Shown here: piece after piece, positions 1 to 7,244 of the stretch
How the letters are laid out: every line of letters starts with the position of its first letter
How positions within the stretch are numbered: the stretch's first letter is position 1
NCBI GenBank assembly: GCA_031082205.1
Contig: JAVHLJ010000015.1
Location: 1 to 55,947, forward strand
Direction of reading: 5' to 3'
Length of the DNA: 55,947 nt
Source: Elusimicrobiales bacterium
GTDB taxonomy: Bacteria; Elusimicrobiota; Elusimicrobia; Elusimicrobiales; UBA9959
Translations under genes and position numbers: made by a program
The notes under the pieces: generated by a model
Database searches by the model: none
What the model saw: the letters and a program-made list of their open reading frames with translations, nothing else
Told to the model about the DNA's origin: nothing

Positions 1-254
1 CAGTCGTTTTCCACTTTCAGCTCGCCGATAATCTTCATGAGATCATCGGTTTTGTGTTTCTGCCCGTCCGACTGGTGATTCTTGCCCTTTTCAAACAGCT
101 CCGGCAGTCGGGCCAGCGCGTCCTGCTTCCAACGGCTTATCATGTTGGAATGCGCCCCGTACTGGGCGCTTAATTCCGCCATTGTCTTTTCGCCCTTCAA
201 CGCTTCCAGGGCTACCCGGGCCTTAAACGCCGGGTCAAACTTCTTACGCATCAT
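1..254 (-). CDS. IS3-type transposase OrfA, N-terminal part (runs off the window)
   Basis: Reading the minus strand from ATG at 254 gives 84 complete codons with no stop before the left edge. The product starts MMRKKFDPAFKARVALEAL and contains a helix-turn-helix of the HTH_Tnp_1 type, including an AELSAQYG...WKQ segment. Such OrfA proteins bind the terminal inverted repeats and are usually joined to the DDE-domain OrfB by a -1 frameshift; that part lies outside the window. An AGGAGG-like ribosome site lies just before the start (about 258-266). A second ATG follows immediately, so the start could be one codon later. Confidence 0.85.
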   Translation of the reverse strand, partial: MMRKKFDPAFKARVALEALKGEKTMAELSAQYGAHSNMISRWKQDALARLPELFEKGKNHQSDGQKHKTDDLMKIIGELKVEND

Positions 255-319
255 AACGGCCTCCTACTGGTGTATTTTACTGCTTTTTTACACCTTAGGT
301 CGGCCTAAAAAGTGGTCCA
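1..319 (-). mobile_element. IS3-family insertion sequence, one end only
   Basis: The minus strand carries an orfA-type transposase gene that runs off the left edge. Beyond its start codon is an AT-rich leader and then a terminus reading TGGACCACTTTTTAGGCC inward from about position 319. TG-starting termini are usual for IS3 elements. The exact boundary is uncertain (about 319-327) because the other end and the target duplication are outside the window. The element sits in the 3' end of the neighbouring secreted-protein gene and supplies its stop codon. Confidence 0.7.
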
Positions 320-839
320 GTTTTTCCCGCCTATTATACTTGTCCTCCGCCGGCGCGGCGTCGTAAAGCCAGCGCACGTTCTCCACCTCCATGCCGCTCT
401 TGCCGTCGGCCACAAGGCGGGCGACCCGCCGCTTGTCCTGGCGGGGGGGAAGCTGAATATCGTGCTCGGCGGGGTCATAAAGCTCTATCTCGTCGACCTT
501 GAGCGTGCCCAGGTCGTCGGCCGCTATGGCCTTGGCGCGGATATTGACGGTGCGGCCGTCGAAACCGCGCGCCTTGCGCAGGGACATATCGAGGCTGAAA
601 ACCCGGCCGTCGGCGGTATTGAACCTTACATCCTCGCCGTCGACGGTCAGGACGCCGTTGAGCCTGTAGGTGACGCCGTATTTGCGGGAATCGGGGATCT
701 GGTCGGCCGGGACGGATACGGCCAGGTCGGCGGCCGTCATGCCCTCCAGCGCGCTGAAATCGGGCTGCTGCGCGCAGACCGGGGCGGTGAAAAGTATCAT
801 GGAGATCATGCCGGCGAAATAAGAGGTGTTTATTCTCAT
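288..839 (-). CDS. Secreted protein of unknown function, 3' end replaced by IS sequence
   Basis: The 183-residue product begins MRINTSYFAGMISMILF, a typical signal peptide ending near ALA-like residues (PVCAQQ), so export is likely. The mature part is a small beta-rich domain (about residues 40-150) that I do not recognise; it has phrases such as YRLNGVLTVDGEDVRF that could be an OB-like fold. The last dozen residues are translated from the IS terminus, so the native C-terminus is missing. A longer upstream frame exists to 920, but the signal peptide fixes the start at 839. A TATCAT hexamer 6 nt before the ATG suggests a leaderless mRNA. Confidence 0.6.
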   Translation of the reverse strand: MRINTSYFAGMISMILFTAPVCAQQPDFSALEGMTAADLAVSVPADQIPDSRKYGVTYRLNGVLTVDGEDVRFNTADGRVFSLDMSLRKARGFDGRTVNIRAKAIAADDLGTLKVDEIELYDPAEHDIQLPPRQDKRRVARLVADGKSGMEVENVRWLYDAAPAEDKYNRREKLDHFLGRPKV

Positions 840-990
840 ATATATATGATAGCCCTCGGCGGGCTCCCGCGGCAGGGGCCAAGGTCCCCCGGGGGGCCGG
901 TTTATGGGCCCACGCCCCACTGGGCCCCCGGGTCCCAGGCAGTTATTTTTTAAGTATACTTTCCATTGGGAAAACAGATCGGAGGCAATT
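840..990. promoter_or_regulatory. Divergent intergenic region with GC palindromes and two promoters
   Basis: The divergent region between the secreted-protein gene and the kinase gene. It holds a GC-rich stretch at about 856-940 with inverted GGGCCC repeats around a 10-nt loop (about 905-926), and then an AT-rich segment with a TATACT -10-like hexamer at 953-958 and a GGAGG ribosome site at 981-985 for the rightward gene. On the other strand TATCAT (846-851) lies 6 nt from the leftward ATG. The palindromes do not resemble the three repeat families found elsewhere here. Confidence 0.45.
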
Positions 991-2484
991 ATGGCGGAAC
1001 AGGCTGGGACCGAAAAGAAAGAAACGCTGGCGGCGATATCGGAGCAGAACCTCCGCGCGCTTTACAAGAAGACATTCGGCCTCGAGCCGGAAGCGGCCGA
1101 GCCGCTCAAAGGCGACGGCTCCGCCCGCACCCTGATCCGCCTGCGCGCCGCCGGCCGCAGCGTCATAGGCGCCATCGGCCCCGACAAGCTGGAGAACGCC
1201 GCCTTCCTGGAATTCTCGCGCCACTTCCGCAAGGAAGGACTCCCGGTGCCAGAGATCTACGCCGCCGACCCCGCCAACGGCGTATACCTGGAAGAGGACC
1301 TCGGCGACACCACGCTGTTCGGCTTCCTGCAGAAAGAGCGTACCGGCGCCGCCTTTCCCGAGAGCGTCAAGGCCGAGTACAAGAAAGCGCTGGACTGGCT
1401 GCCCAAGTTCCAGTTCAAGGCCGGCAAGGGCCTCGACTACAAGGTCTGCCATCCCCGCGGCGTCTTCGACCGCCAGTCCATAATGTGGGACCTCAACTAT
1501 TTCAAGTATTACTTCCTGCGGCTCTCCAAGGTGCCGTTCAGCGAGCAGAAGCTCGAGGACGACTTCAAGACCTTCACCGACTTCCTGCTCGAGGCCGGCC
1601 ACGACGGCTTCCTCTACCGCGATTTCCAGTCCCGCAACATAATGCTGCGCGACGGCGGCGCCTGGTTCATCGACTACCAGGGCGGCCGCAAGGGCCCGCC
1701 GCATTACGACATAGCCTCGCTGCTCTACGACGCCAAGGCCGACATCCCGCCCAAGGTGCGCCAGGAACTGCTCGATTATTACATCGACAGGGCCATGGAA
1801 GTCTCAAAGATGGACAAAGAGAAGTTCATGCGTCATTTCTACGGCTTCGTCTACGTGCGCATCATGCAGGCGCTGGGCGCCTACGGCCTGCGCGGCTTCT
1901 ACGAGCGCAAGGAGCATTTCCTCCAGAGCGTGCCCTACGCCGTGAAGAACCTGGAATGGCTGCAGCGCAAGGCGGACCTGCCGGTGAAAGTGCCCGAACT
2001 CACCCGCATCTTCAAGGCCATGACCAACTCCTCGTACCTGCGCCAGTTCGGAAAACCGAAGCTGGGCCTCACCGCCCGCATCATGAGCTTCTCCTTCCGC
2101 AACGGGGTGCCCGGCGACGAGAAAGGCCACGGCGGCGGCTTCGTCTTCGACTGCCGCTGCCTGCCCAATCCCGGCCGCGAGGAGCGCTACATGCCGCTCA
2201 CCGGCATGGACAAGCCCGTGCGCGAATACATCGAAGGCCTGCCCGAGGCGAGGGAGTTCCTCTCCCATGTCTTCGCGCTGGTGGACGCCGCCATAGATAA
2301 TTACCGCTCGCGCAACTTCACCGACCTGATGATCTCTTTCGGCTGCACCGGCGGCCGTCACCGCTCGGTCTACTGCGCCGAGCGGCTGGCCGAGCACCTC
2401 AAAGAGAACGGCAAGGCCGAGACCGAGCTGACCCACCGGGAGCTCGAGCGTAAATTCACCGGCGCCATAGCGGTGGACAAGTGA
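991..2484 (+). CDS. AmgK-like APH-fold sugar kinase fused to a RapZ C-terminal domain
   Basis: A 497-residue protein in two parts. Residues about 10-340 form an aminoglycoside-phosphotransferase-fold kinase: the catalytic loop YRDFQSRNIM (Asp about 211) is followed by FIDYQGG, as in the MurNAc/GlcNAc anomeric kinase AmgK. Residues about 365-490 match the C-terminal domain of RapZ/YvcJ, including GCTGGRHRS at 451-459; in E. coli RapZ that domain senses glucosamine-6-phosphate. The next gene, a MurU-like nucleotidyltransferase, overlaps by GTGA, the classic AmgK-MurU recycling pair. I infer a kinase for an amino sugar with a built-in sensor domain. The start at 991 is set by GGAGG at 981-985. 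Other APH-fold substrates cannot be excluded. Confidence 0.75.
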   Translation: MAEQAGTEKKETLAAISEQNLRALYKKTFGLEPEAAEPLKGDGSARTLIRLRAAGRSVIGAIGPDKLENAAFLEFSRHFRKEGLPVPEIYAADPANGVYLEEDLGDTTLFGFLQKERTGAAFPESVKAEYKKALDWLPKFQFKAGKGLDYKVCHPRGVFDRQSIMWDLNYFKYYFLRLSKVPFSEQKLEDDFKTFTDFLLEAGHDGFLYRDFQSRNIMLRDGGAWFIDYQGGRKGPPHYDIASLLYDAKADIPPKVRQELLDYYIDRAMEVSKMDKEKFMRHFYGFVYVRIMQALGAYGLRGFYERKEHFLQSVPYAVKNLEWLQRKADLPVKVPELTRIFKAMTNSSYLRQFGKPKLGLTARIMSFSFRNGVPGDEKGHGGGFVFDCRCLPNPGREERYMPLTGMDKPVREYIEGLPEAREFLSHVFALVDAAIDNYRSRNFTDLMISFGCTGGRHRSVYCAERLAEHLKENGKAETELTHRELERKFTGAIAVDK

Positions 2485-3215
2485 AGGCCTTCATACTGGC
2501 GGCCGGCCTGGGCACCCGCCTGCGCCCGCTCACCGACGAGAAACCGAAAGCCCTTATAACGGCCGGCGGGAAAACCATGCTGGAGATAACCATGCGCCGG
2601 CTGATGGCCGCCGGCGCCGACGACTTCGTCGTCAACCTCCATCATTTCCCGGAGCAGATAGAGGAGTTCCTGCGCGCCAATAACAACTTCGGCGCGAAGG
2701 CATCCTTCTCATACGAGCGCGAGAAGCCGCTCGAGACCGGCGGCGGACTCAAACACGCCGCCCCGCTGCTCGACGGCCCGGAGCCTTTCTTCGTACACAA
2801 CGCCGACGTCTATACCGAGATGGACCTGCGCGCGATGTACAAGGCGCACCTGGAGAACGGCGCGGTGGCCACGCTGGCCGTCATGGACCGCCCCACCACG
2901 CGCAAGTTCCTCTTCGACAACGAGGGCCGGCTGCGCGGCTGGCGCGGCAAAGAAGAGACCCGCTGGGCGCATAAGCCCTGCAAGGCCGACGCGCTCGCCT
3001 TCAGCGGCGTGCACGTTATCTCGCCCGCCATCTTTCCCAAGCTCACCGAGGAAGGCGTTTTCTCCATGACCGACGTCTACCTGCGCCTGGCCAAGATAGG
3101 CGAGCGCATACGCCCCTTCCGCGCCGACGGCACCTACTGGGCCGATATCGGCACCCCGGAGAAGCTGGCCGCCCTCGAGGCCCGCCTCTCCCGCACCGGC
3201 CTGAAGCTGGATTAA
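2481..3215 (+). CDS. MurU-like sugar-1-phosphate nucleotidyltransferase
   Basis: A 244-residue single-domain nucleotidyltransferase. The N-terminal LAAGLGTRLRPLT...KPKAL signature (residues 7-26) is the nucleotide-binding loop; HNADVY (about 106-111) carries the metal-binding Asp, and the C-terminal YWADIGTPE is typical of the family. There is no C-terminal beta-helix, and the length fits MurU (about 230 aa) or HddC-type enzymes. The GTG start overlaps the kinase stop, implying translational coupling. Together they would turn a free amino sugar into NDP-sugar: MurNAc to UDP-MurNAc in the Pseudomonas pathway. The actual sugar and nucleotide are not shown by the sequence. Confidence 0.8.
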   Translation: MKAFILAAGLGTRLRPLTDEKPKALITAGGKTMLEITMRRLMAAGADDFVVNLHHFPEQIEEFLRANNNFGAKASFSYEREKPLETGGGLKHAAPLLDGPEPFFVHNADVYTEMDLRAMYKAHLENGAVATLAVMDRPTTRKFLFDNEGRLRGWRGKEETRWAHKPCKADALAFSGVHVISPAIFPKLTEEGVFSMTDVYLRLAKIGERIRPFRADGTYWADIGTPEKLAALEARLSRTGLKLD

Positions 3216-3234
3216 AAGTTTTCAAATAAGGGAA

Positions 3235-3434
3235 CGATGCCGAGGGCCGGGTCCGCGGCGAGGAACATGAGGAGCTTTTTCCCCGAGCGGAGTGAGGGCA
3301 CCGGCACTGCCGGACGACCAAGAATGTTTGAGGCCTAGCGCGCTATGCGCGCAGGCCGAGTTCTTGGTCGGCTGAACGAAGCGAAGGTGTATCCCGGAAA
3401 AAGCGAACCGTGACGAGCGCGGGCTCGGCCATCG
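3235..3434 (+). repeat. Structured intergenic element, family A copy 1
   Basis: A roughly 200-nt element that folds on itself. An outer stem joins 3235-3257 with 3418-3434 (CGATG/CATCG, CCGAG/CTCGG, CCGCG/CGCGG). Inside are a GCTTTTTCC/GGAAAAAGC pairing, a CCGGC-ACT-GCCGG hairpin, a 10-bp stem (3315-3324 with 3361-3370) and an inner hairpin with loop TAT (3332-3356). The second copy at 5242-5438 keeps the unpaired segments (such as GAGGAACATGAGGAGC) but changes both strands of the stems. No open frame explains it. The strand is nominal. Confidence 0.75.
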
Positions 3435-3451
3435 GCAGAATAGATCACCTT

Positions 3452-4246
3452 ATGAAAAAAACAAAGCACACCATACCCGACGGCACCCAGGTCTACTGGA
3501 GCGGCCTCCACTACGACCGCGACAACCACCTCACGCAGCCCGGCGACGAAAAACATTACCTCGCCCTGGCTAAAGCCGCCCGCGGCCCCGTATTGGAACT
3601 CGCCTGCGGCACCGGCCGCCTCGCCATACCGCTCAAAAAAGCCGGCGTGGACATCACCGGCCTCGACGTGGCCCTGCCGATGATAGAACAGGCGCGCGCC
3701 AAAGCCAAAGAAGCCGGCCTGCGTATGGACTTCATACACGGCGACGCACGCAAGTTCCGGCTGAAGAAGAAGTTCAGACTCATCTTCATCGCCTACAACT
3801 CAATGCAGCATATCCATTCCATCGAGGACCTGGAATCGTTCTTCGCCTCGGTAAAGGCTCACCTGGCCCCGGGCGGCAGATTCGCTTTCGACGTCTTCAA
3901 CCCCGACCCGCGCCACCTCTCGCGCGACAGCGAGGAACTCATACCTATAGGCTGCTACGAAGATCCCGAAGGCGGGGGCGAGATACTGGTCAACGAACAG
4001 TATTTCTATGACCGCCACCTCCAGAGCACCGCCGTGGTCTGGCATTATTCCAAGAAAGGGAAAAAGATCTACTCCCGGCGTCTGCGCATGAGGTGCTTCT
4101 TCCCGCTCGAACTCGACGCCCTCTTGCGCTACAACGGCTTCAAGGTGCTGGCCAAATACGGCGATTTCAAACACCGCCCTTTCGGCCCCGCCAGTCCCAA
4201 GCAGATACTGGTAACAAAACCGGCCGGGAGTTCCAAGGGCCGTTGA
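3452..4246 (+). CDS. Class I SAM-dependent methyltransferase
   Basis: A 264-residue Rossmann-fold methyltransferase. VLELACGTGRLAIPL (motif I) is the SAM-binding loop, followed by an acidic residue in ITGLDVA, and FIAYNSMQHI is the post-II motif; the C-terminal half has beta-strands typical of small-molecule methyltransferases. The substrate is unknown. The start is placed at the MKKTKH methionine, since the upstream in-frame GTG lies inside the structured repeat; no clear Shine-Dalgarno is present. It is the first of three closely spaced genes bracketed by the two family A elements. A paralogous but distinct methyltransferase is at 24287-25045. Confidence 0.8.
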   Translation: MKKTKHTIPDGTQVYWSGLHYDRDNHLTQPGDEKHYLALAKAARGPVLELACGTGRLAIPLKKAGVDITGLDVALPMIEQARAKAKEAGLRMDFIHGDARKFRLKKKFRLIFIAYNSMQHIHSIEDLESFFASVKAHLAPGGRFAFDVFNPDPRHLSRDSEELIPIGCYEDPEGGGEILVNEQYFYDRHLQSTAVVWHYSKKGKKIYSRRLRMRCFFPLELDALLRYNGFKVLAKYGDFKHRPFGPASPKQILVTKPAGSSKGR

Positions 4247-4247
4247 G

Positions 4248-4343
4248 ATGCACTCGTTCCTCTTCTACGCCGCGCTATTAGCGGCCCTCTTCATAGCCGG
4301 ACTCTATATCCTGGAACTGCTCAAAACACAGGGCCTTAAATGA
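4248..4343 (+). CDS. 31-residue single-pass membrane peptide
   Basis: A short frame, MHSFLFYAALLAALFIAG then LYILELLKTQGLK, fills the gap between two genes. It starts 1 nt after the methyltransferase stop and its TGA overlaps the next ATG (ATGA). Residues 3-25 form one hydrophobic helix, followed by a short, mildly basic tail. Precise start-stop coupling on both sides is the best evidence that it is translated; there is no recognisable family. It could be a membrane anchor for a neighbour, or merely a coupling leader. Confidence 0.5.
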   Translation: MHSFLFYAALLAALFIAGLYILELLKTQGLK

Positions 4344-5200
4344 CGACCGATGTCCTCGCGCGCAATGTGATGCTGATGGGCGCCGCCGAAGAGGTCTTCG
4401 CGGAGGCCCGCAAGCGCGGACTGCGGCCGGCGCTGCTCAAAGGGGCGGCGCTTCTGACGCTGGGCGTTTTCCGGCCGGACGAGCGGGCGATGTCGGACGT
4501 CGACCTGCTGATAGCCCCGTCCGAAAAAAATAAATTGGAAAGCGTCCTGGCTGACCTGGGTTTCGTGCCGATGCCCGACAGCGACCAGGCCTGGTTCCGC
4601 GACACCGGCCCGGCCTCGCCGCCGGTCATCGCCGATATTCACACCGGCCTCTGGCACGCGAGAGCCAGGGCCTCTCATTTCCTGAAAAGTTCGGTGCTGG
4701 CCGGCGAGGGGATGAGGTGTCTCTGCCCCGAACAGCTGTTCCCCCACCTGGCCTGCCACCCGCTGCTTCATCACGGGGAGTTCGGCGGGAAAGCGGCCGC
4801 GGACCTGGCCCGGCTGACGGAATGGGCTTCGAAAAAGAGAGGCAGGGCGATCTTCCTCAAGGCCGTGCAGCTGGAGGCCGACAGGTTCCGACTGCGCCCG
4901 GCCATGACGGCGGCGCTGGAGGCGACGGTCAGGCATCAGCCCGGTTCTTTCACGGCGGCCGAGCTGGCCGCCTTCGCGCCGCGGGGGCTGGGCAGGCTAC
5001 AGGCGCGGTTCTTCCGACGGGCGGCGCAGCGCCATTCCCCGGCGCTCGAATATTTCCTGCCGGTACTGCACCGACCGGAACTGCTGGGGCTGGCCTTCTT
5101 CCCCGACAGCGAATTCCTCAAACGCCGCTACGGCCGCAGCGGCCTCCTGACCCGCCTCCTCCGCCCGTTCAAGATACTCAAAAAAGTGATCGGCAAATAA
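4340..5200 (+). CDS. Nucleotidyltransferase-fold protein (NTP_transf_5 type)
   Basis: A 286-residue protein with the pattern LLKGAALL ... MSDVDLLI (residues about 33-59), which is the GS-less nucleotidyltransferase signature of the 'uncharacterised nucleotidyltransferase' family (PF14907), with the paired Asp of DVD as metal ligands. A histidine-rich segment HLACHPLLHH lies at about 136-145. The C-terminus is basic. Family members often accompany capsule or glycan genes, but their reaction is not established. The gene is coupled to the 31-residue membrane peptide (ATGA overlap) and closes the cassette between the family A repeats. Confidence 0.7.
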   Translation: MTTDVLARNVMLMGAAEEVFAEARKRGLRPALLKGAALLTLGVFRPDERAMSDVDLLIAPSEKNKLESVLADLGFVPMPDSDQAWFRDTGPASPPVIADIHTGLWHARARASHFLKSSVLAGEGMRCLCPEQLFPHLACHPLLHHGEFGGKAAADLARLTEWASKKRGRAIFLKAVQLEADRFRLRPAMTAALEATVRHQPGSFTAAELAAFAPRGLGRLQARFFRRAAQRHSPALEYFLPVLHRPELLGLAFFPDSEFLKRRYGRSGLLTRLLRPFKILKKVIGK

Positions 5201-5241
5201 TCCACCCCCGCTTTCAAGGAACATCCATGAGGTCCTGTCGG

Positions 5242-5438
5242 CTCACGGCAGGAATACGCGGCGAGGAACATGAGGAGCTTTTTCCCCCGAGCGAGAGAGG
5301 GAACCGGCACTGCCGGACGGGCATGATTGTCTGAGGCCCGAGGCGCTATGCGCCCGGGCCGAGTTCGTGCCCGGCCGAACGAGCGAAGGGTGTGTTAGGA
5401 AAAAGCGAACCGTGACGGGCGCGTATCCCTGCCGTGAG
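5242..5438 (+). repeat. Structured intergenic element, family A copy 2
   Basis: The second copy of the element at 3235-3434, in the same orientation. The outer stem pairs 5242-5260 with 5420-5438 (18 of 19 positions pair) and its sequence is unrelated to the outer stem of copy 1. The inner stem 5318-5326/5365-5373 also differs from copy 1 on both strands yet still pairs (one G-U). The internal loops, the CCGGCACTGCCGG hairpin and GAACGAGCGAAGG are kept. This pattern is what selection on a fold produces. The remaining bases between 5201 and 5494 show nothing else. Confidence 0.75.
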
Positions 5439-5494
5439 ACAATACCGCATGTCCTGCGTGCTGACACGCCGACATCCCCCGGAATAATTATTCC

Positions 5495-5866
5495 TTATTG
5501 ATTGAACTTCAGGTAGAGCTTGAGCAGGCTGGCGATCTTGTCGAGCGAGGGCGGCTTGATGACGTAGTCGTAGGCGCCCTCGGCGACGGCCTTTTTTGCC
5601 AGTTCCTCGTTATCCACGCCGCTTATCACTATCACGCAGCACTTCGGGTTGGTCTTGAGCGCGCGGTGGGACAGCTCCAGCCCCGAGGCCCCGCGCACAT
5701 AGATGTCGGTTATCACTATATCGTAGGGATTATCGGCGAGCAGCAGGCGCGCCTCTTCGGCGTCGCCGGTGCGGCTCACCGCAAGCCCGGGAAAACCGGC
5801 GAACATCTCCTCCAGCCGGGAGACGACGTATCCTTCCTCTTCGATGAGCAGCAGTTTCCTTTCCAT
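5495..5866 (-). CDS. Single-domain response regulator (receiver)
   Basis: A 123-residue stand-alone CheY-like receiver. The phosphoacceptor is the Asp in DIVITDIYV (about residue 54), with the conserved Ser in VISG and the Lys in IKPPS; the acidic pocket reads EEE rather than the usual DD, which is tolerated. There is no output domain, so it should act through a partner. It lies 13 nt downstream of an HD-GYP gene on the same strand, so a receiver/HD-GYP two-component pair acting on c-di-GMP is plausible. The histidine kinase is not in the window. Confidence 0.85.
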   Translation of the reverse strand: MERKLLLIEEEGYVVSRLEEMFAGFPGLAVSRTGDAEEARLLLADNPYDIVITDIYVRGASGLELSHRALKTNPKCCVIVISGVDNEELAKKAVAEGAYDYVIKPPSLDKIASLLKLYLKFNQ

Positions 5867-5879
5867 ACCGGGGGAGGTC

Positions 5880-7199
5880 TTACCAGTCGCGCCACCAGCG
5901 CGCCAGCTCGTAGCGCGCCGCGAAGGCCGGCGCTTTGGCGGCGAGCTCGCTCCACGGCACCTCGCGCTCGACGGCCGTCAGGGGATGCTCGGCCAGGTCT
6001 ATCTCCTGGGGCGTCATCTCGGCCAGGTCGGCGTCGAGCAGCACTTCCACCGCGGGGCGCGTAAGCGACCTGCGGTTGACCATGATGACGCGGGCGGTCT
6101 CGCCGGTGGAGAGGCGTACGAAGGAATTGGGGGGATACACCGTCAGCGCCGAGACCAGGCCGCGCACGGCGCGCTGGCCGAAAGCGCTGGCGTAGCGGTC
6201 TATCATCTCCTTCATCGCCGCGTGCGGGTCCATCGGGCCGCGCCAGCCGCGCGGATGGGTCAGCGCCTCGTAGACGTCGGCGGCGGCTATTATCTGCGCC
6301 AGCGGGTCTATCGCCTCGGCGCCCAGCCCGGCCGGGTAGCCGGCCCCGTCGGCGCGCTCATGGGTCTGGGAGACGATGCGCTTGAGGCGCTCCTTGTCCC
6401 TGTGATCTATGTCCAGCAGGCGGTCGAGCTTGTCGGCGCCCAGCTCGGGATGCAGACGCAGGCGGTCGCGCTCGGAAGAGACCAGTTTCACGTCGCGCGA
6501 GACCATCTCCTCGAACTCGGTCATACCGGCGTCATGCGCCAGCGCTCCGAACGCCAGCAGCCGCAGGTCCTCGGCGCCCAGGCCCAGCGCCAGGCCCGCC
6601 GCCTGGGCTATTATCGCCGTATTGGCGGTGTGGCCGTAAAGATAACTGTCCGCGGTGGCGTGGAAAGTGTATTTGAGAAGCAGCGGGCCTTCGGCCAGCA
6701 GCGCGTAGTTGGCGTCCAGCGCGGCCATGGCCCGGGCGTAGCCGTCGAGGAAAGGGCCGTCCAGGCCGTTTATCAGGTCGCGGGCGGCCTTGAGCGTGCG
6801 CGCGTAGGCCAGCGAGGCGTCCGCCTCCAGGGCTTCCAGCGGCCGGCGCGGGGCTTCGTTGGACTGGCCGCGGTTCTTTCTCTCCCTGGGGGCCGGGCCG
6901 GCGGCCCTGGCGCTCCCGGGTCCCGCGGCGCCCTCGGGCGCGCCCATGTTCTCTTCGGCGCGGGGGGCGGGGCGTATCATGCGGCCGGTCTCGGAAGGCG
7001 GGGCAGCGGGCCTGGCCGCGGGGACGGAGGACCCCGGAGCCTCGGCCGTTTCCGAAGAAAGACCGGCCTCCTCCGGTCGCGCGGGCGGGGCCGGCGCGGG
7101 ATCCTGGGGGCGGGGGGCCGCGGCGCGCGGGGGCGCGGACAGCCGGGCCGGCCGCTCCGGTTCCCGGCCCTTGAGCTTCTCCAGGTCCGTGAATTTCAT
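5880..7199 (-). CDS. HD-GYP domain protein, probable c-di-GMP phosphodiesterase
   Basis: A 439-residue cytoplasmic protein. Residues 1-120 are a low-complexity Pro/Ala/Glu-rich linker. The HD-GYP domain covers about 180-350, with the HD pair at 222-223 (AHDAGM) and HERADGAGYP at 280-289; these are the metal ligands and the GYP signature of c-di-GMP phosphodiesterases. About 80 residues follow, ending RWWRDW. There is no membrane segment and no attached receiver, but a receiver protein is encoded just downstream. A TATAAT hexamer 6 nt before the ATG suggests a leaderless message. Confidence 0.85.
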   Translation of the reverse strand: MKFTDLEKLKGREPERPARLSAPPRAAAPRPQDPAPAPPARPEEAGLSSETAEAPGSSVPAARPAAPPSETGRMIRPAPRAEENMGAPEGAAGPGSARAAGPAPRERKNRGQSNEAPRRPLEALEADASLAYARTLKAARDLINGLDGPFLDGYARAMAALDANYALLAEGPLLLKYTFHATADSYLYGHTANTAIIAQAAGLALGLGAEDLRLLAFGALAHDAGMTEFEEMVSRDVKLVSSERDRLRLHPELGADKLDRLLDIDHRDKERLKRIVSQTHERADGAGYPAGLGAEAIDPLAQIIAAADVYEALTHPRGWRGPMDPHAAMKEMIDRYASAFGQRAVRGLVSALTVYPPNSFVRLSTGETARVIMVNRRSLTRPAVEVLLDADLAEMTPQEIDLAEHPLTAVEREVPWSELAAKAPAFAARYELARWWRDW

Positions 7200-7205
7200 G
7201 AATAT

Positions 7206-7211
7206 ATTATA
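7206..7211 (-). promoter_or_regulatory. TATAAT -10 element 6 nt before the HD-GYP start (leaderless)
   Basis: On the minus strand TATAAT at 7211-7206 is followed by six bases and then the ATG at 7199. Transcription would begin at or next to the start codon, and no Shine-Dalgarno is present. The same arrangement recurs at several other genes here. Confidence 0.5.
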
Positions 7212-7244
7212 ACCCGCGGGGGTTAAGGATTCTTTGCGGAATGA

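Noticed and set aside
3235-3434. Family A element as RNase P RNA
   Set aside because: GAGGAACATGAGG recalls the GAGGAAAGTCC start of RNase P RNA, but the other universal blocks are missing and there are two divergent copies.
3235-5438. Family A elements as integron attC sites
   Set aside because: They bracket genes like cassettes, but I could not find the RYYYAAC/GTTRRRY core sites, and they are longer and more branched than typical attC sites; no integrase is present.
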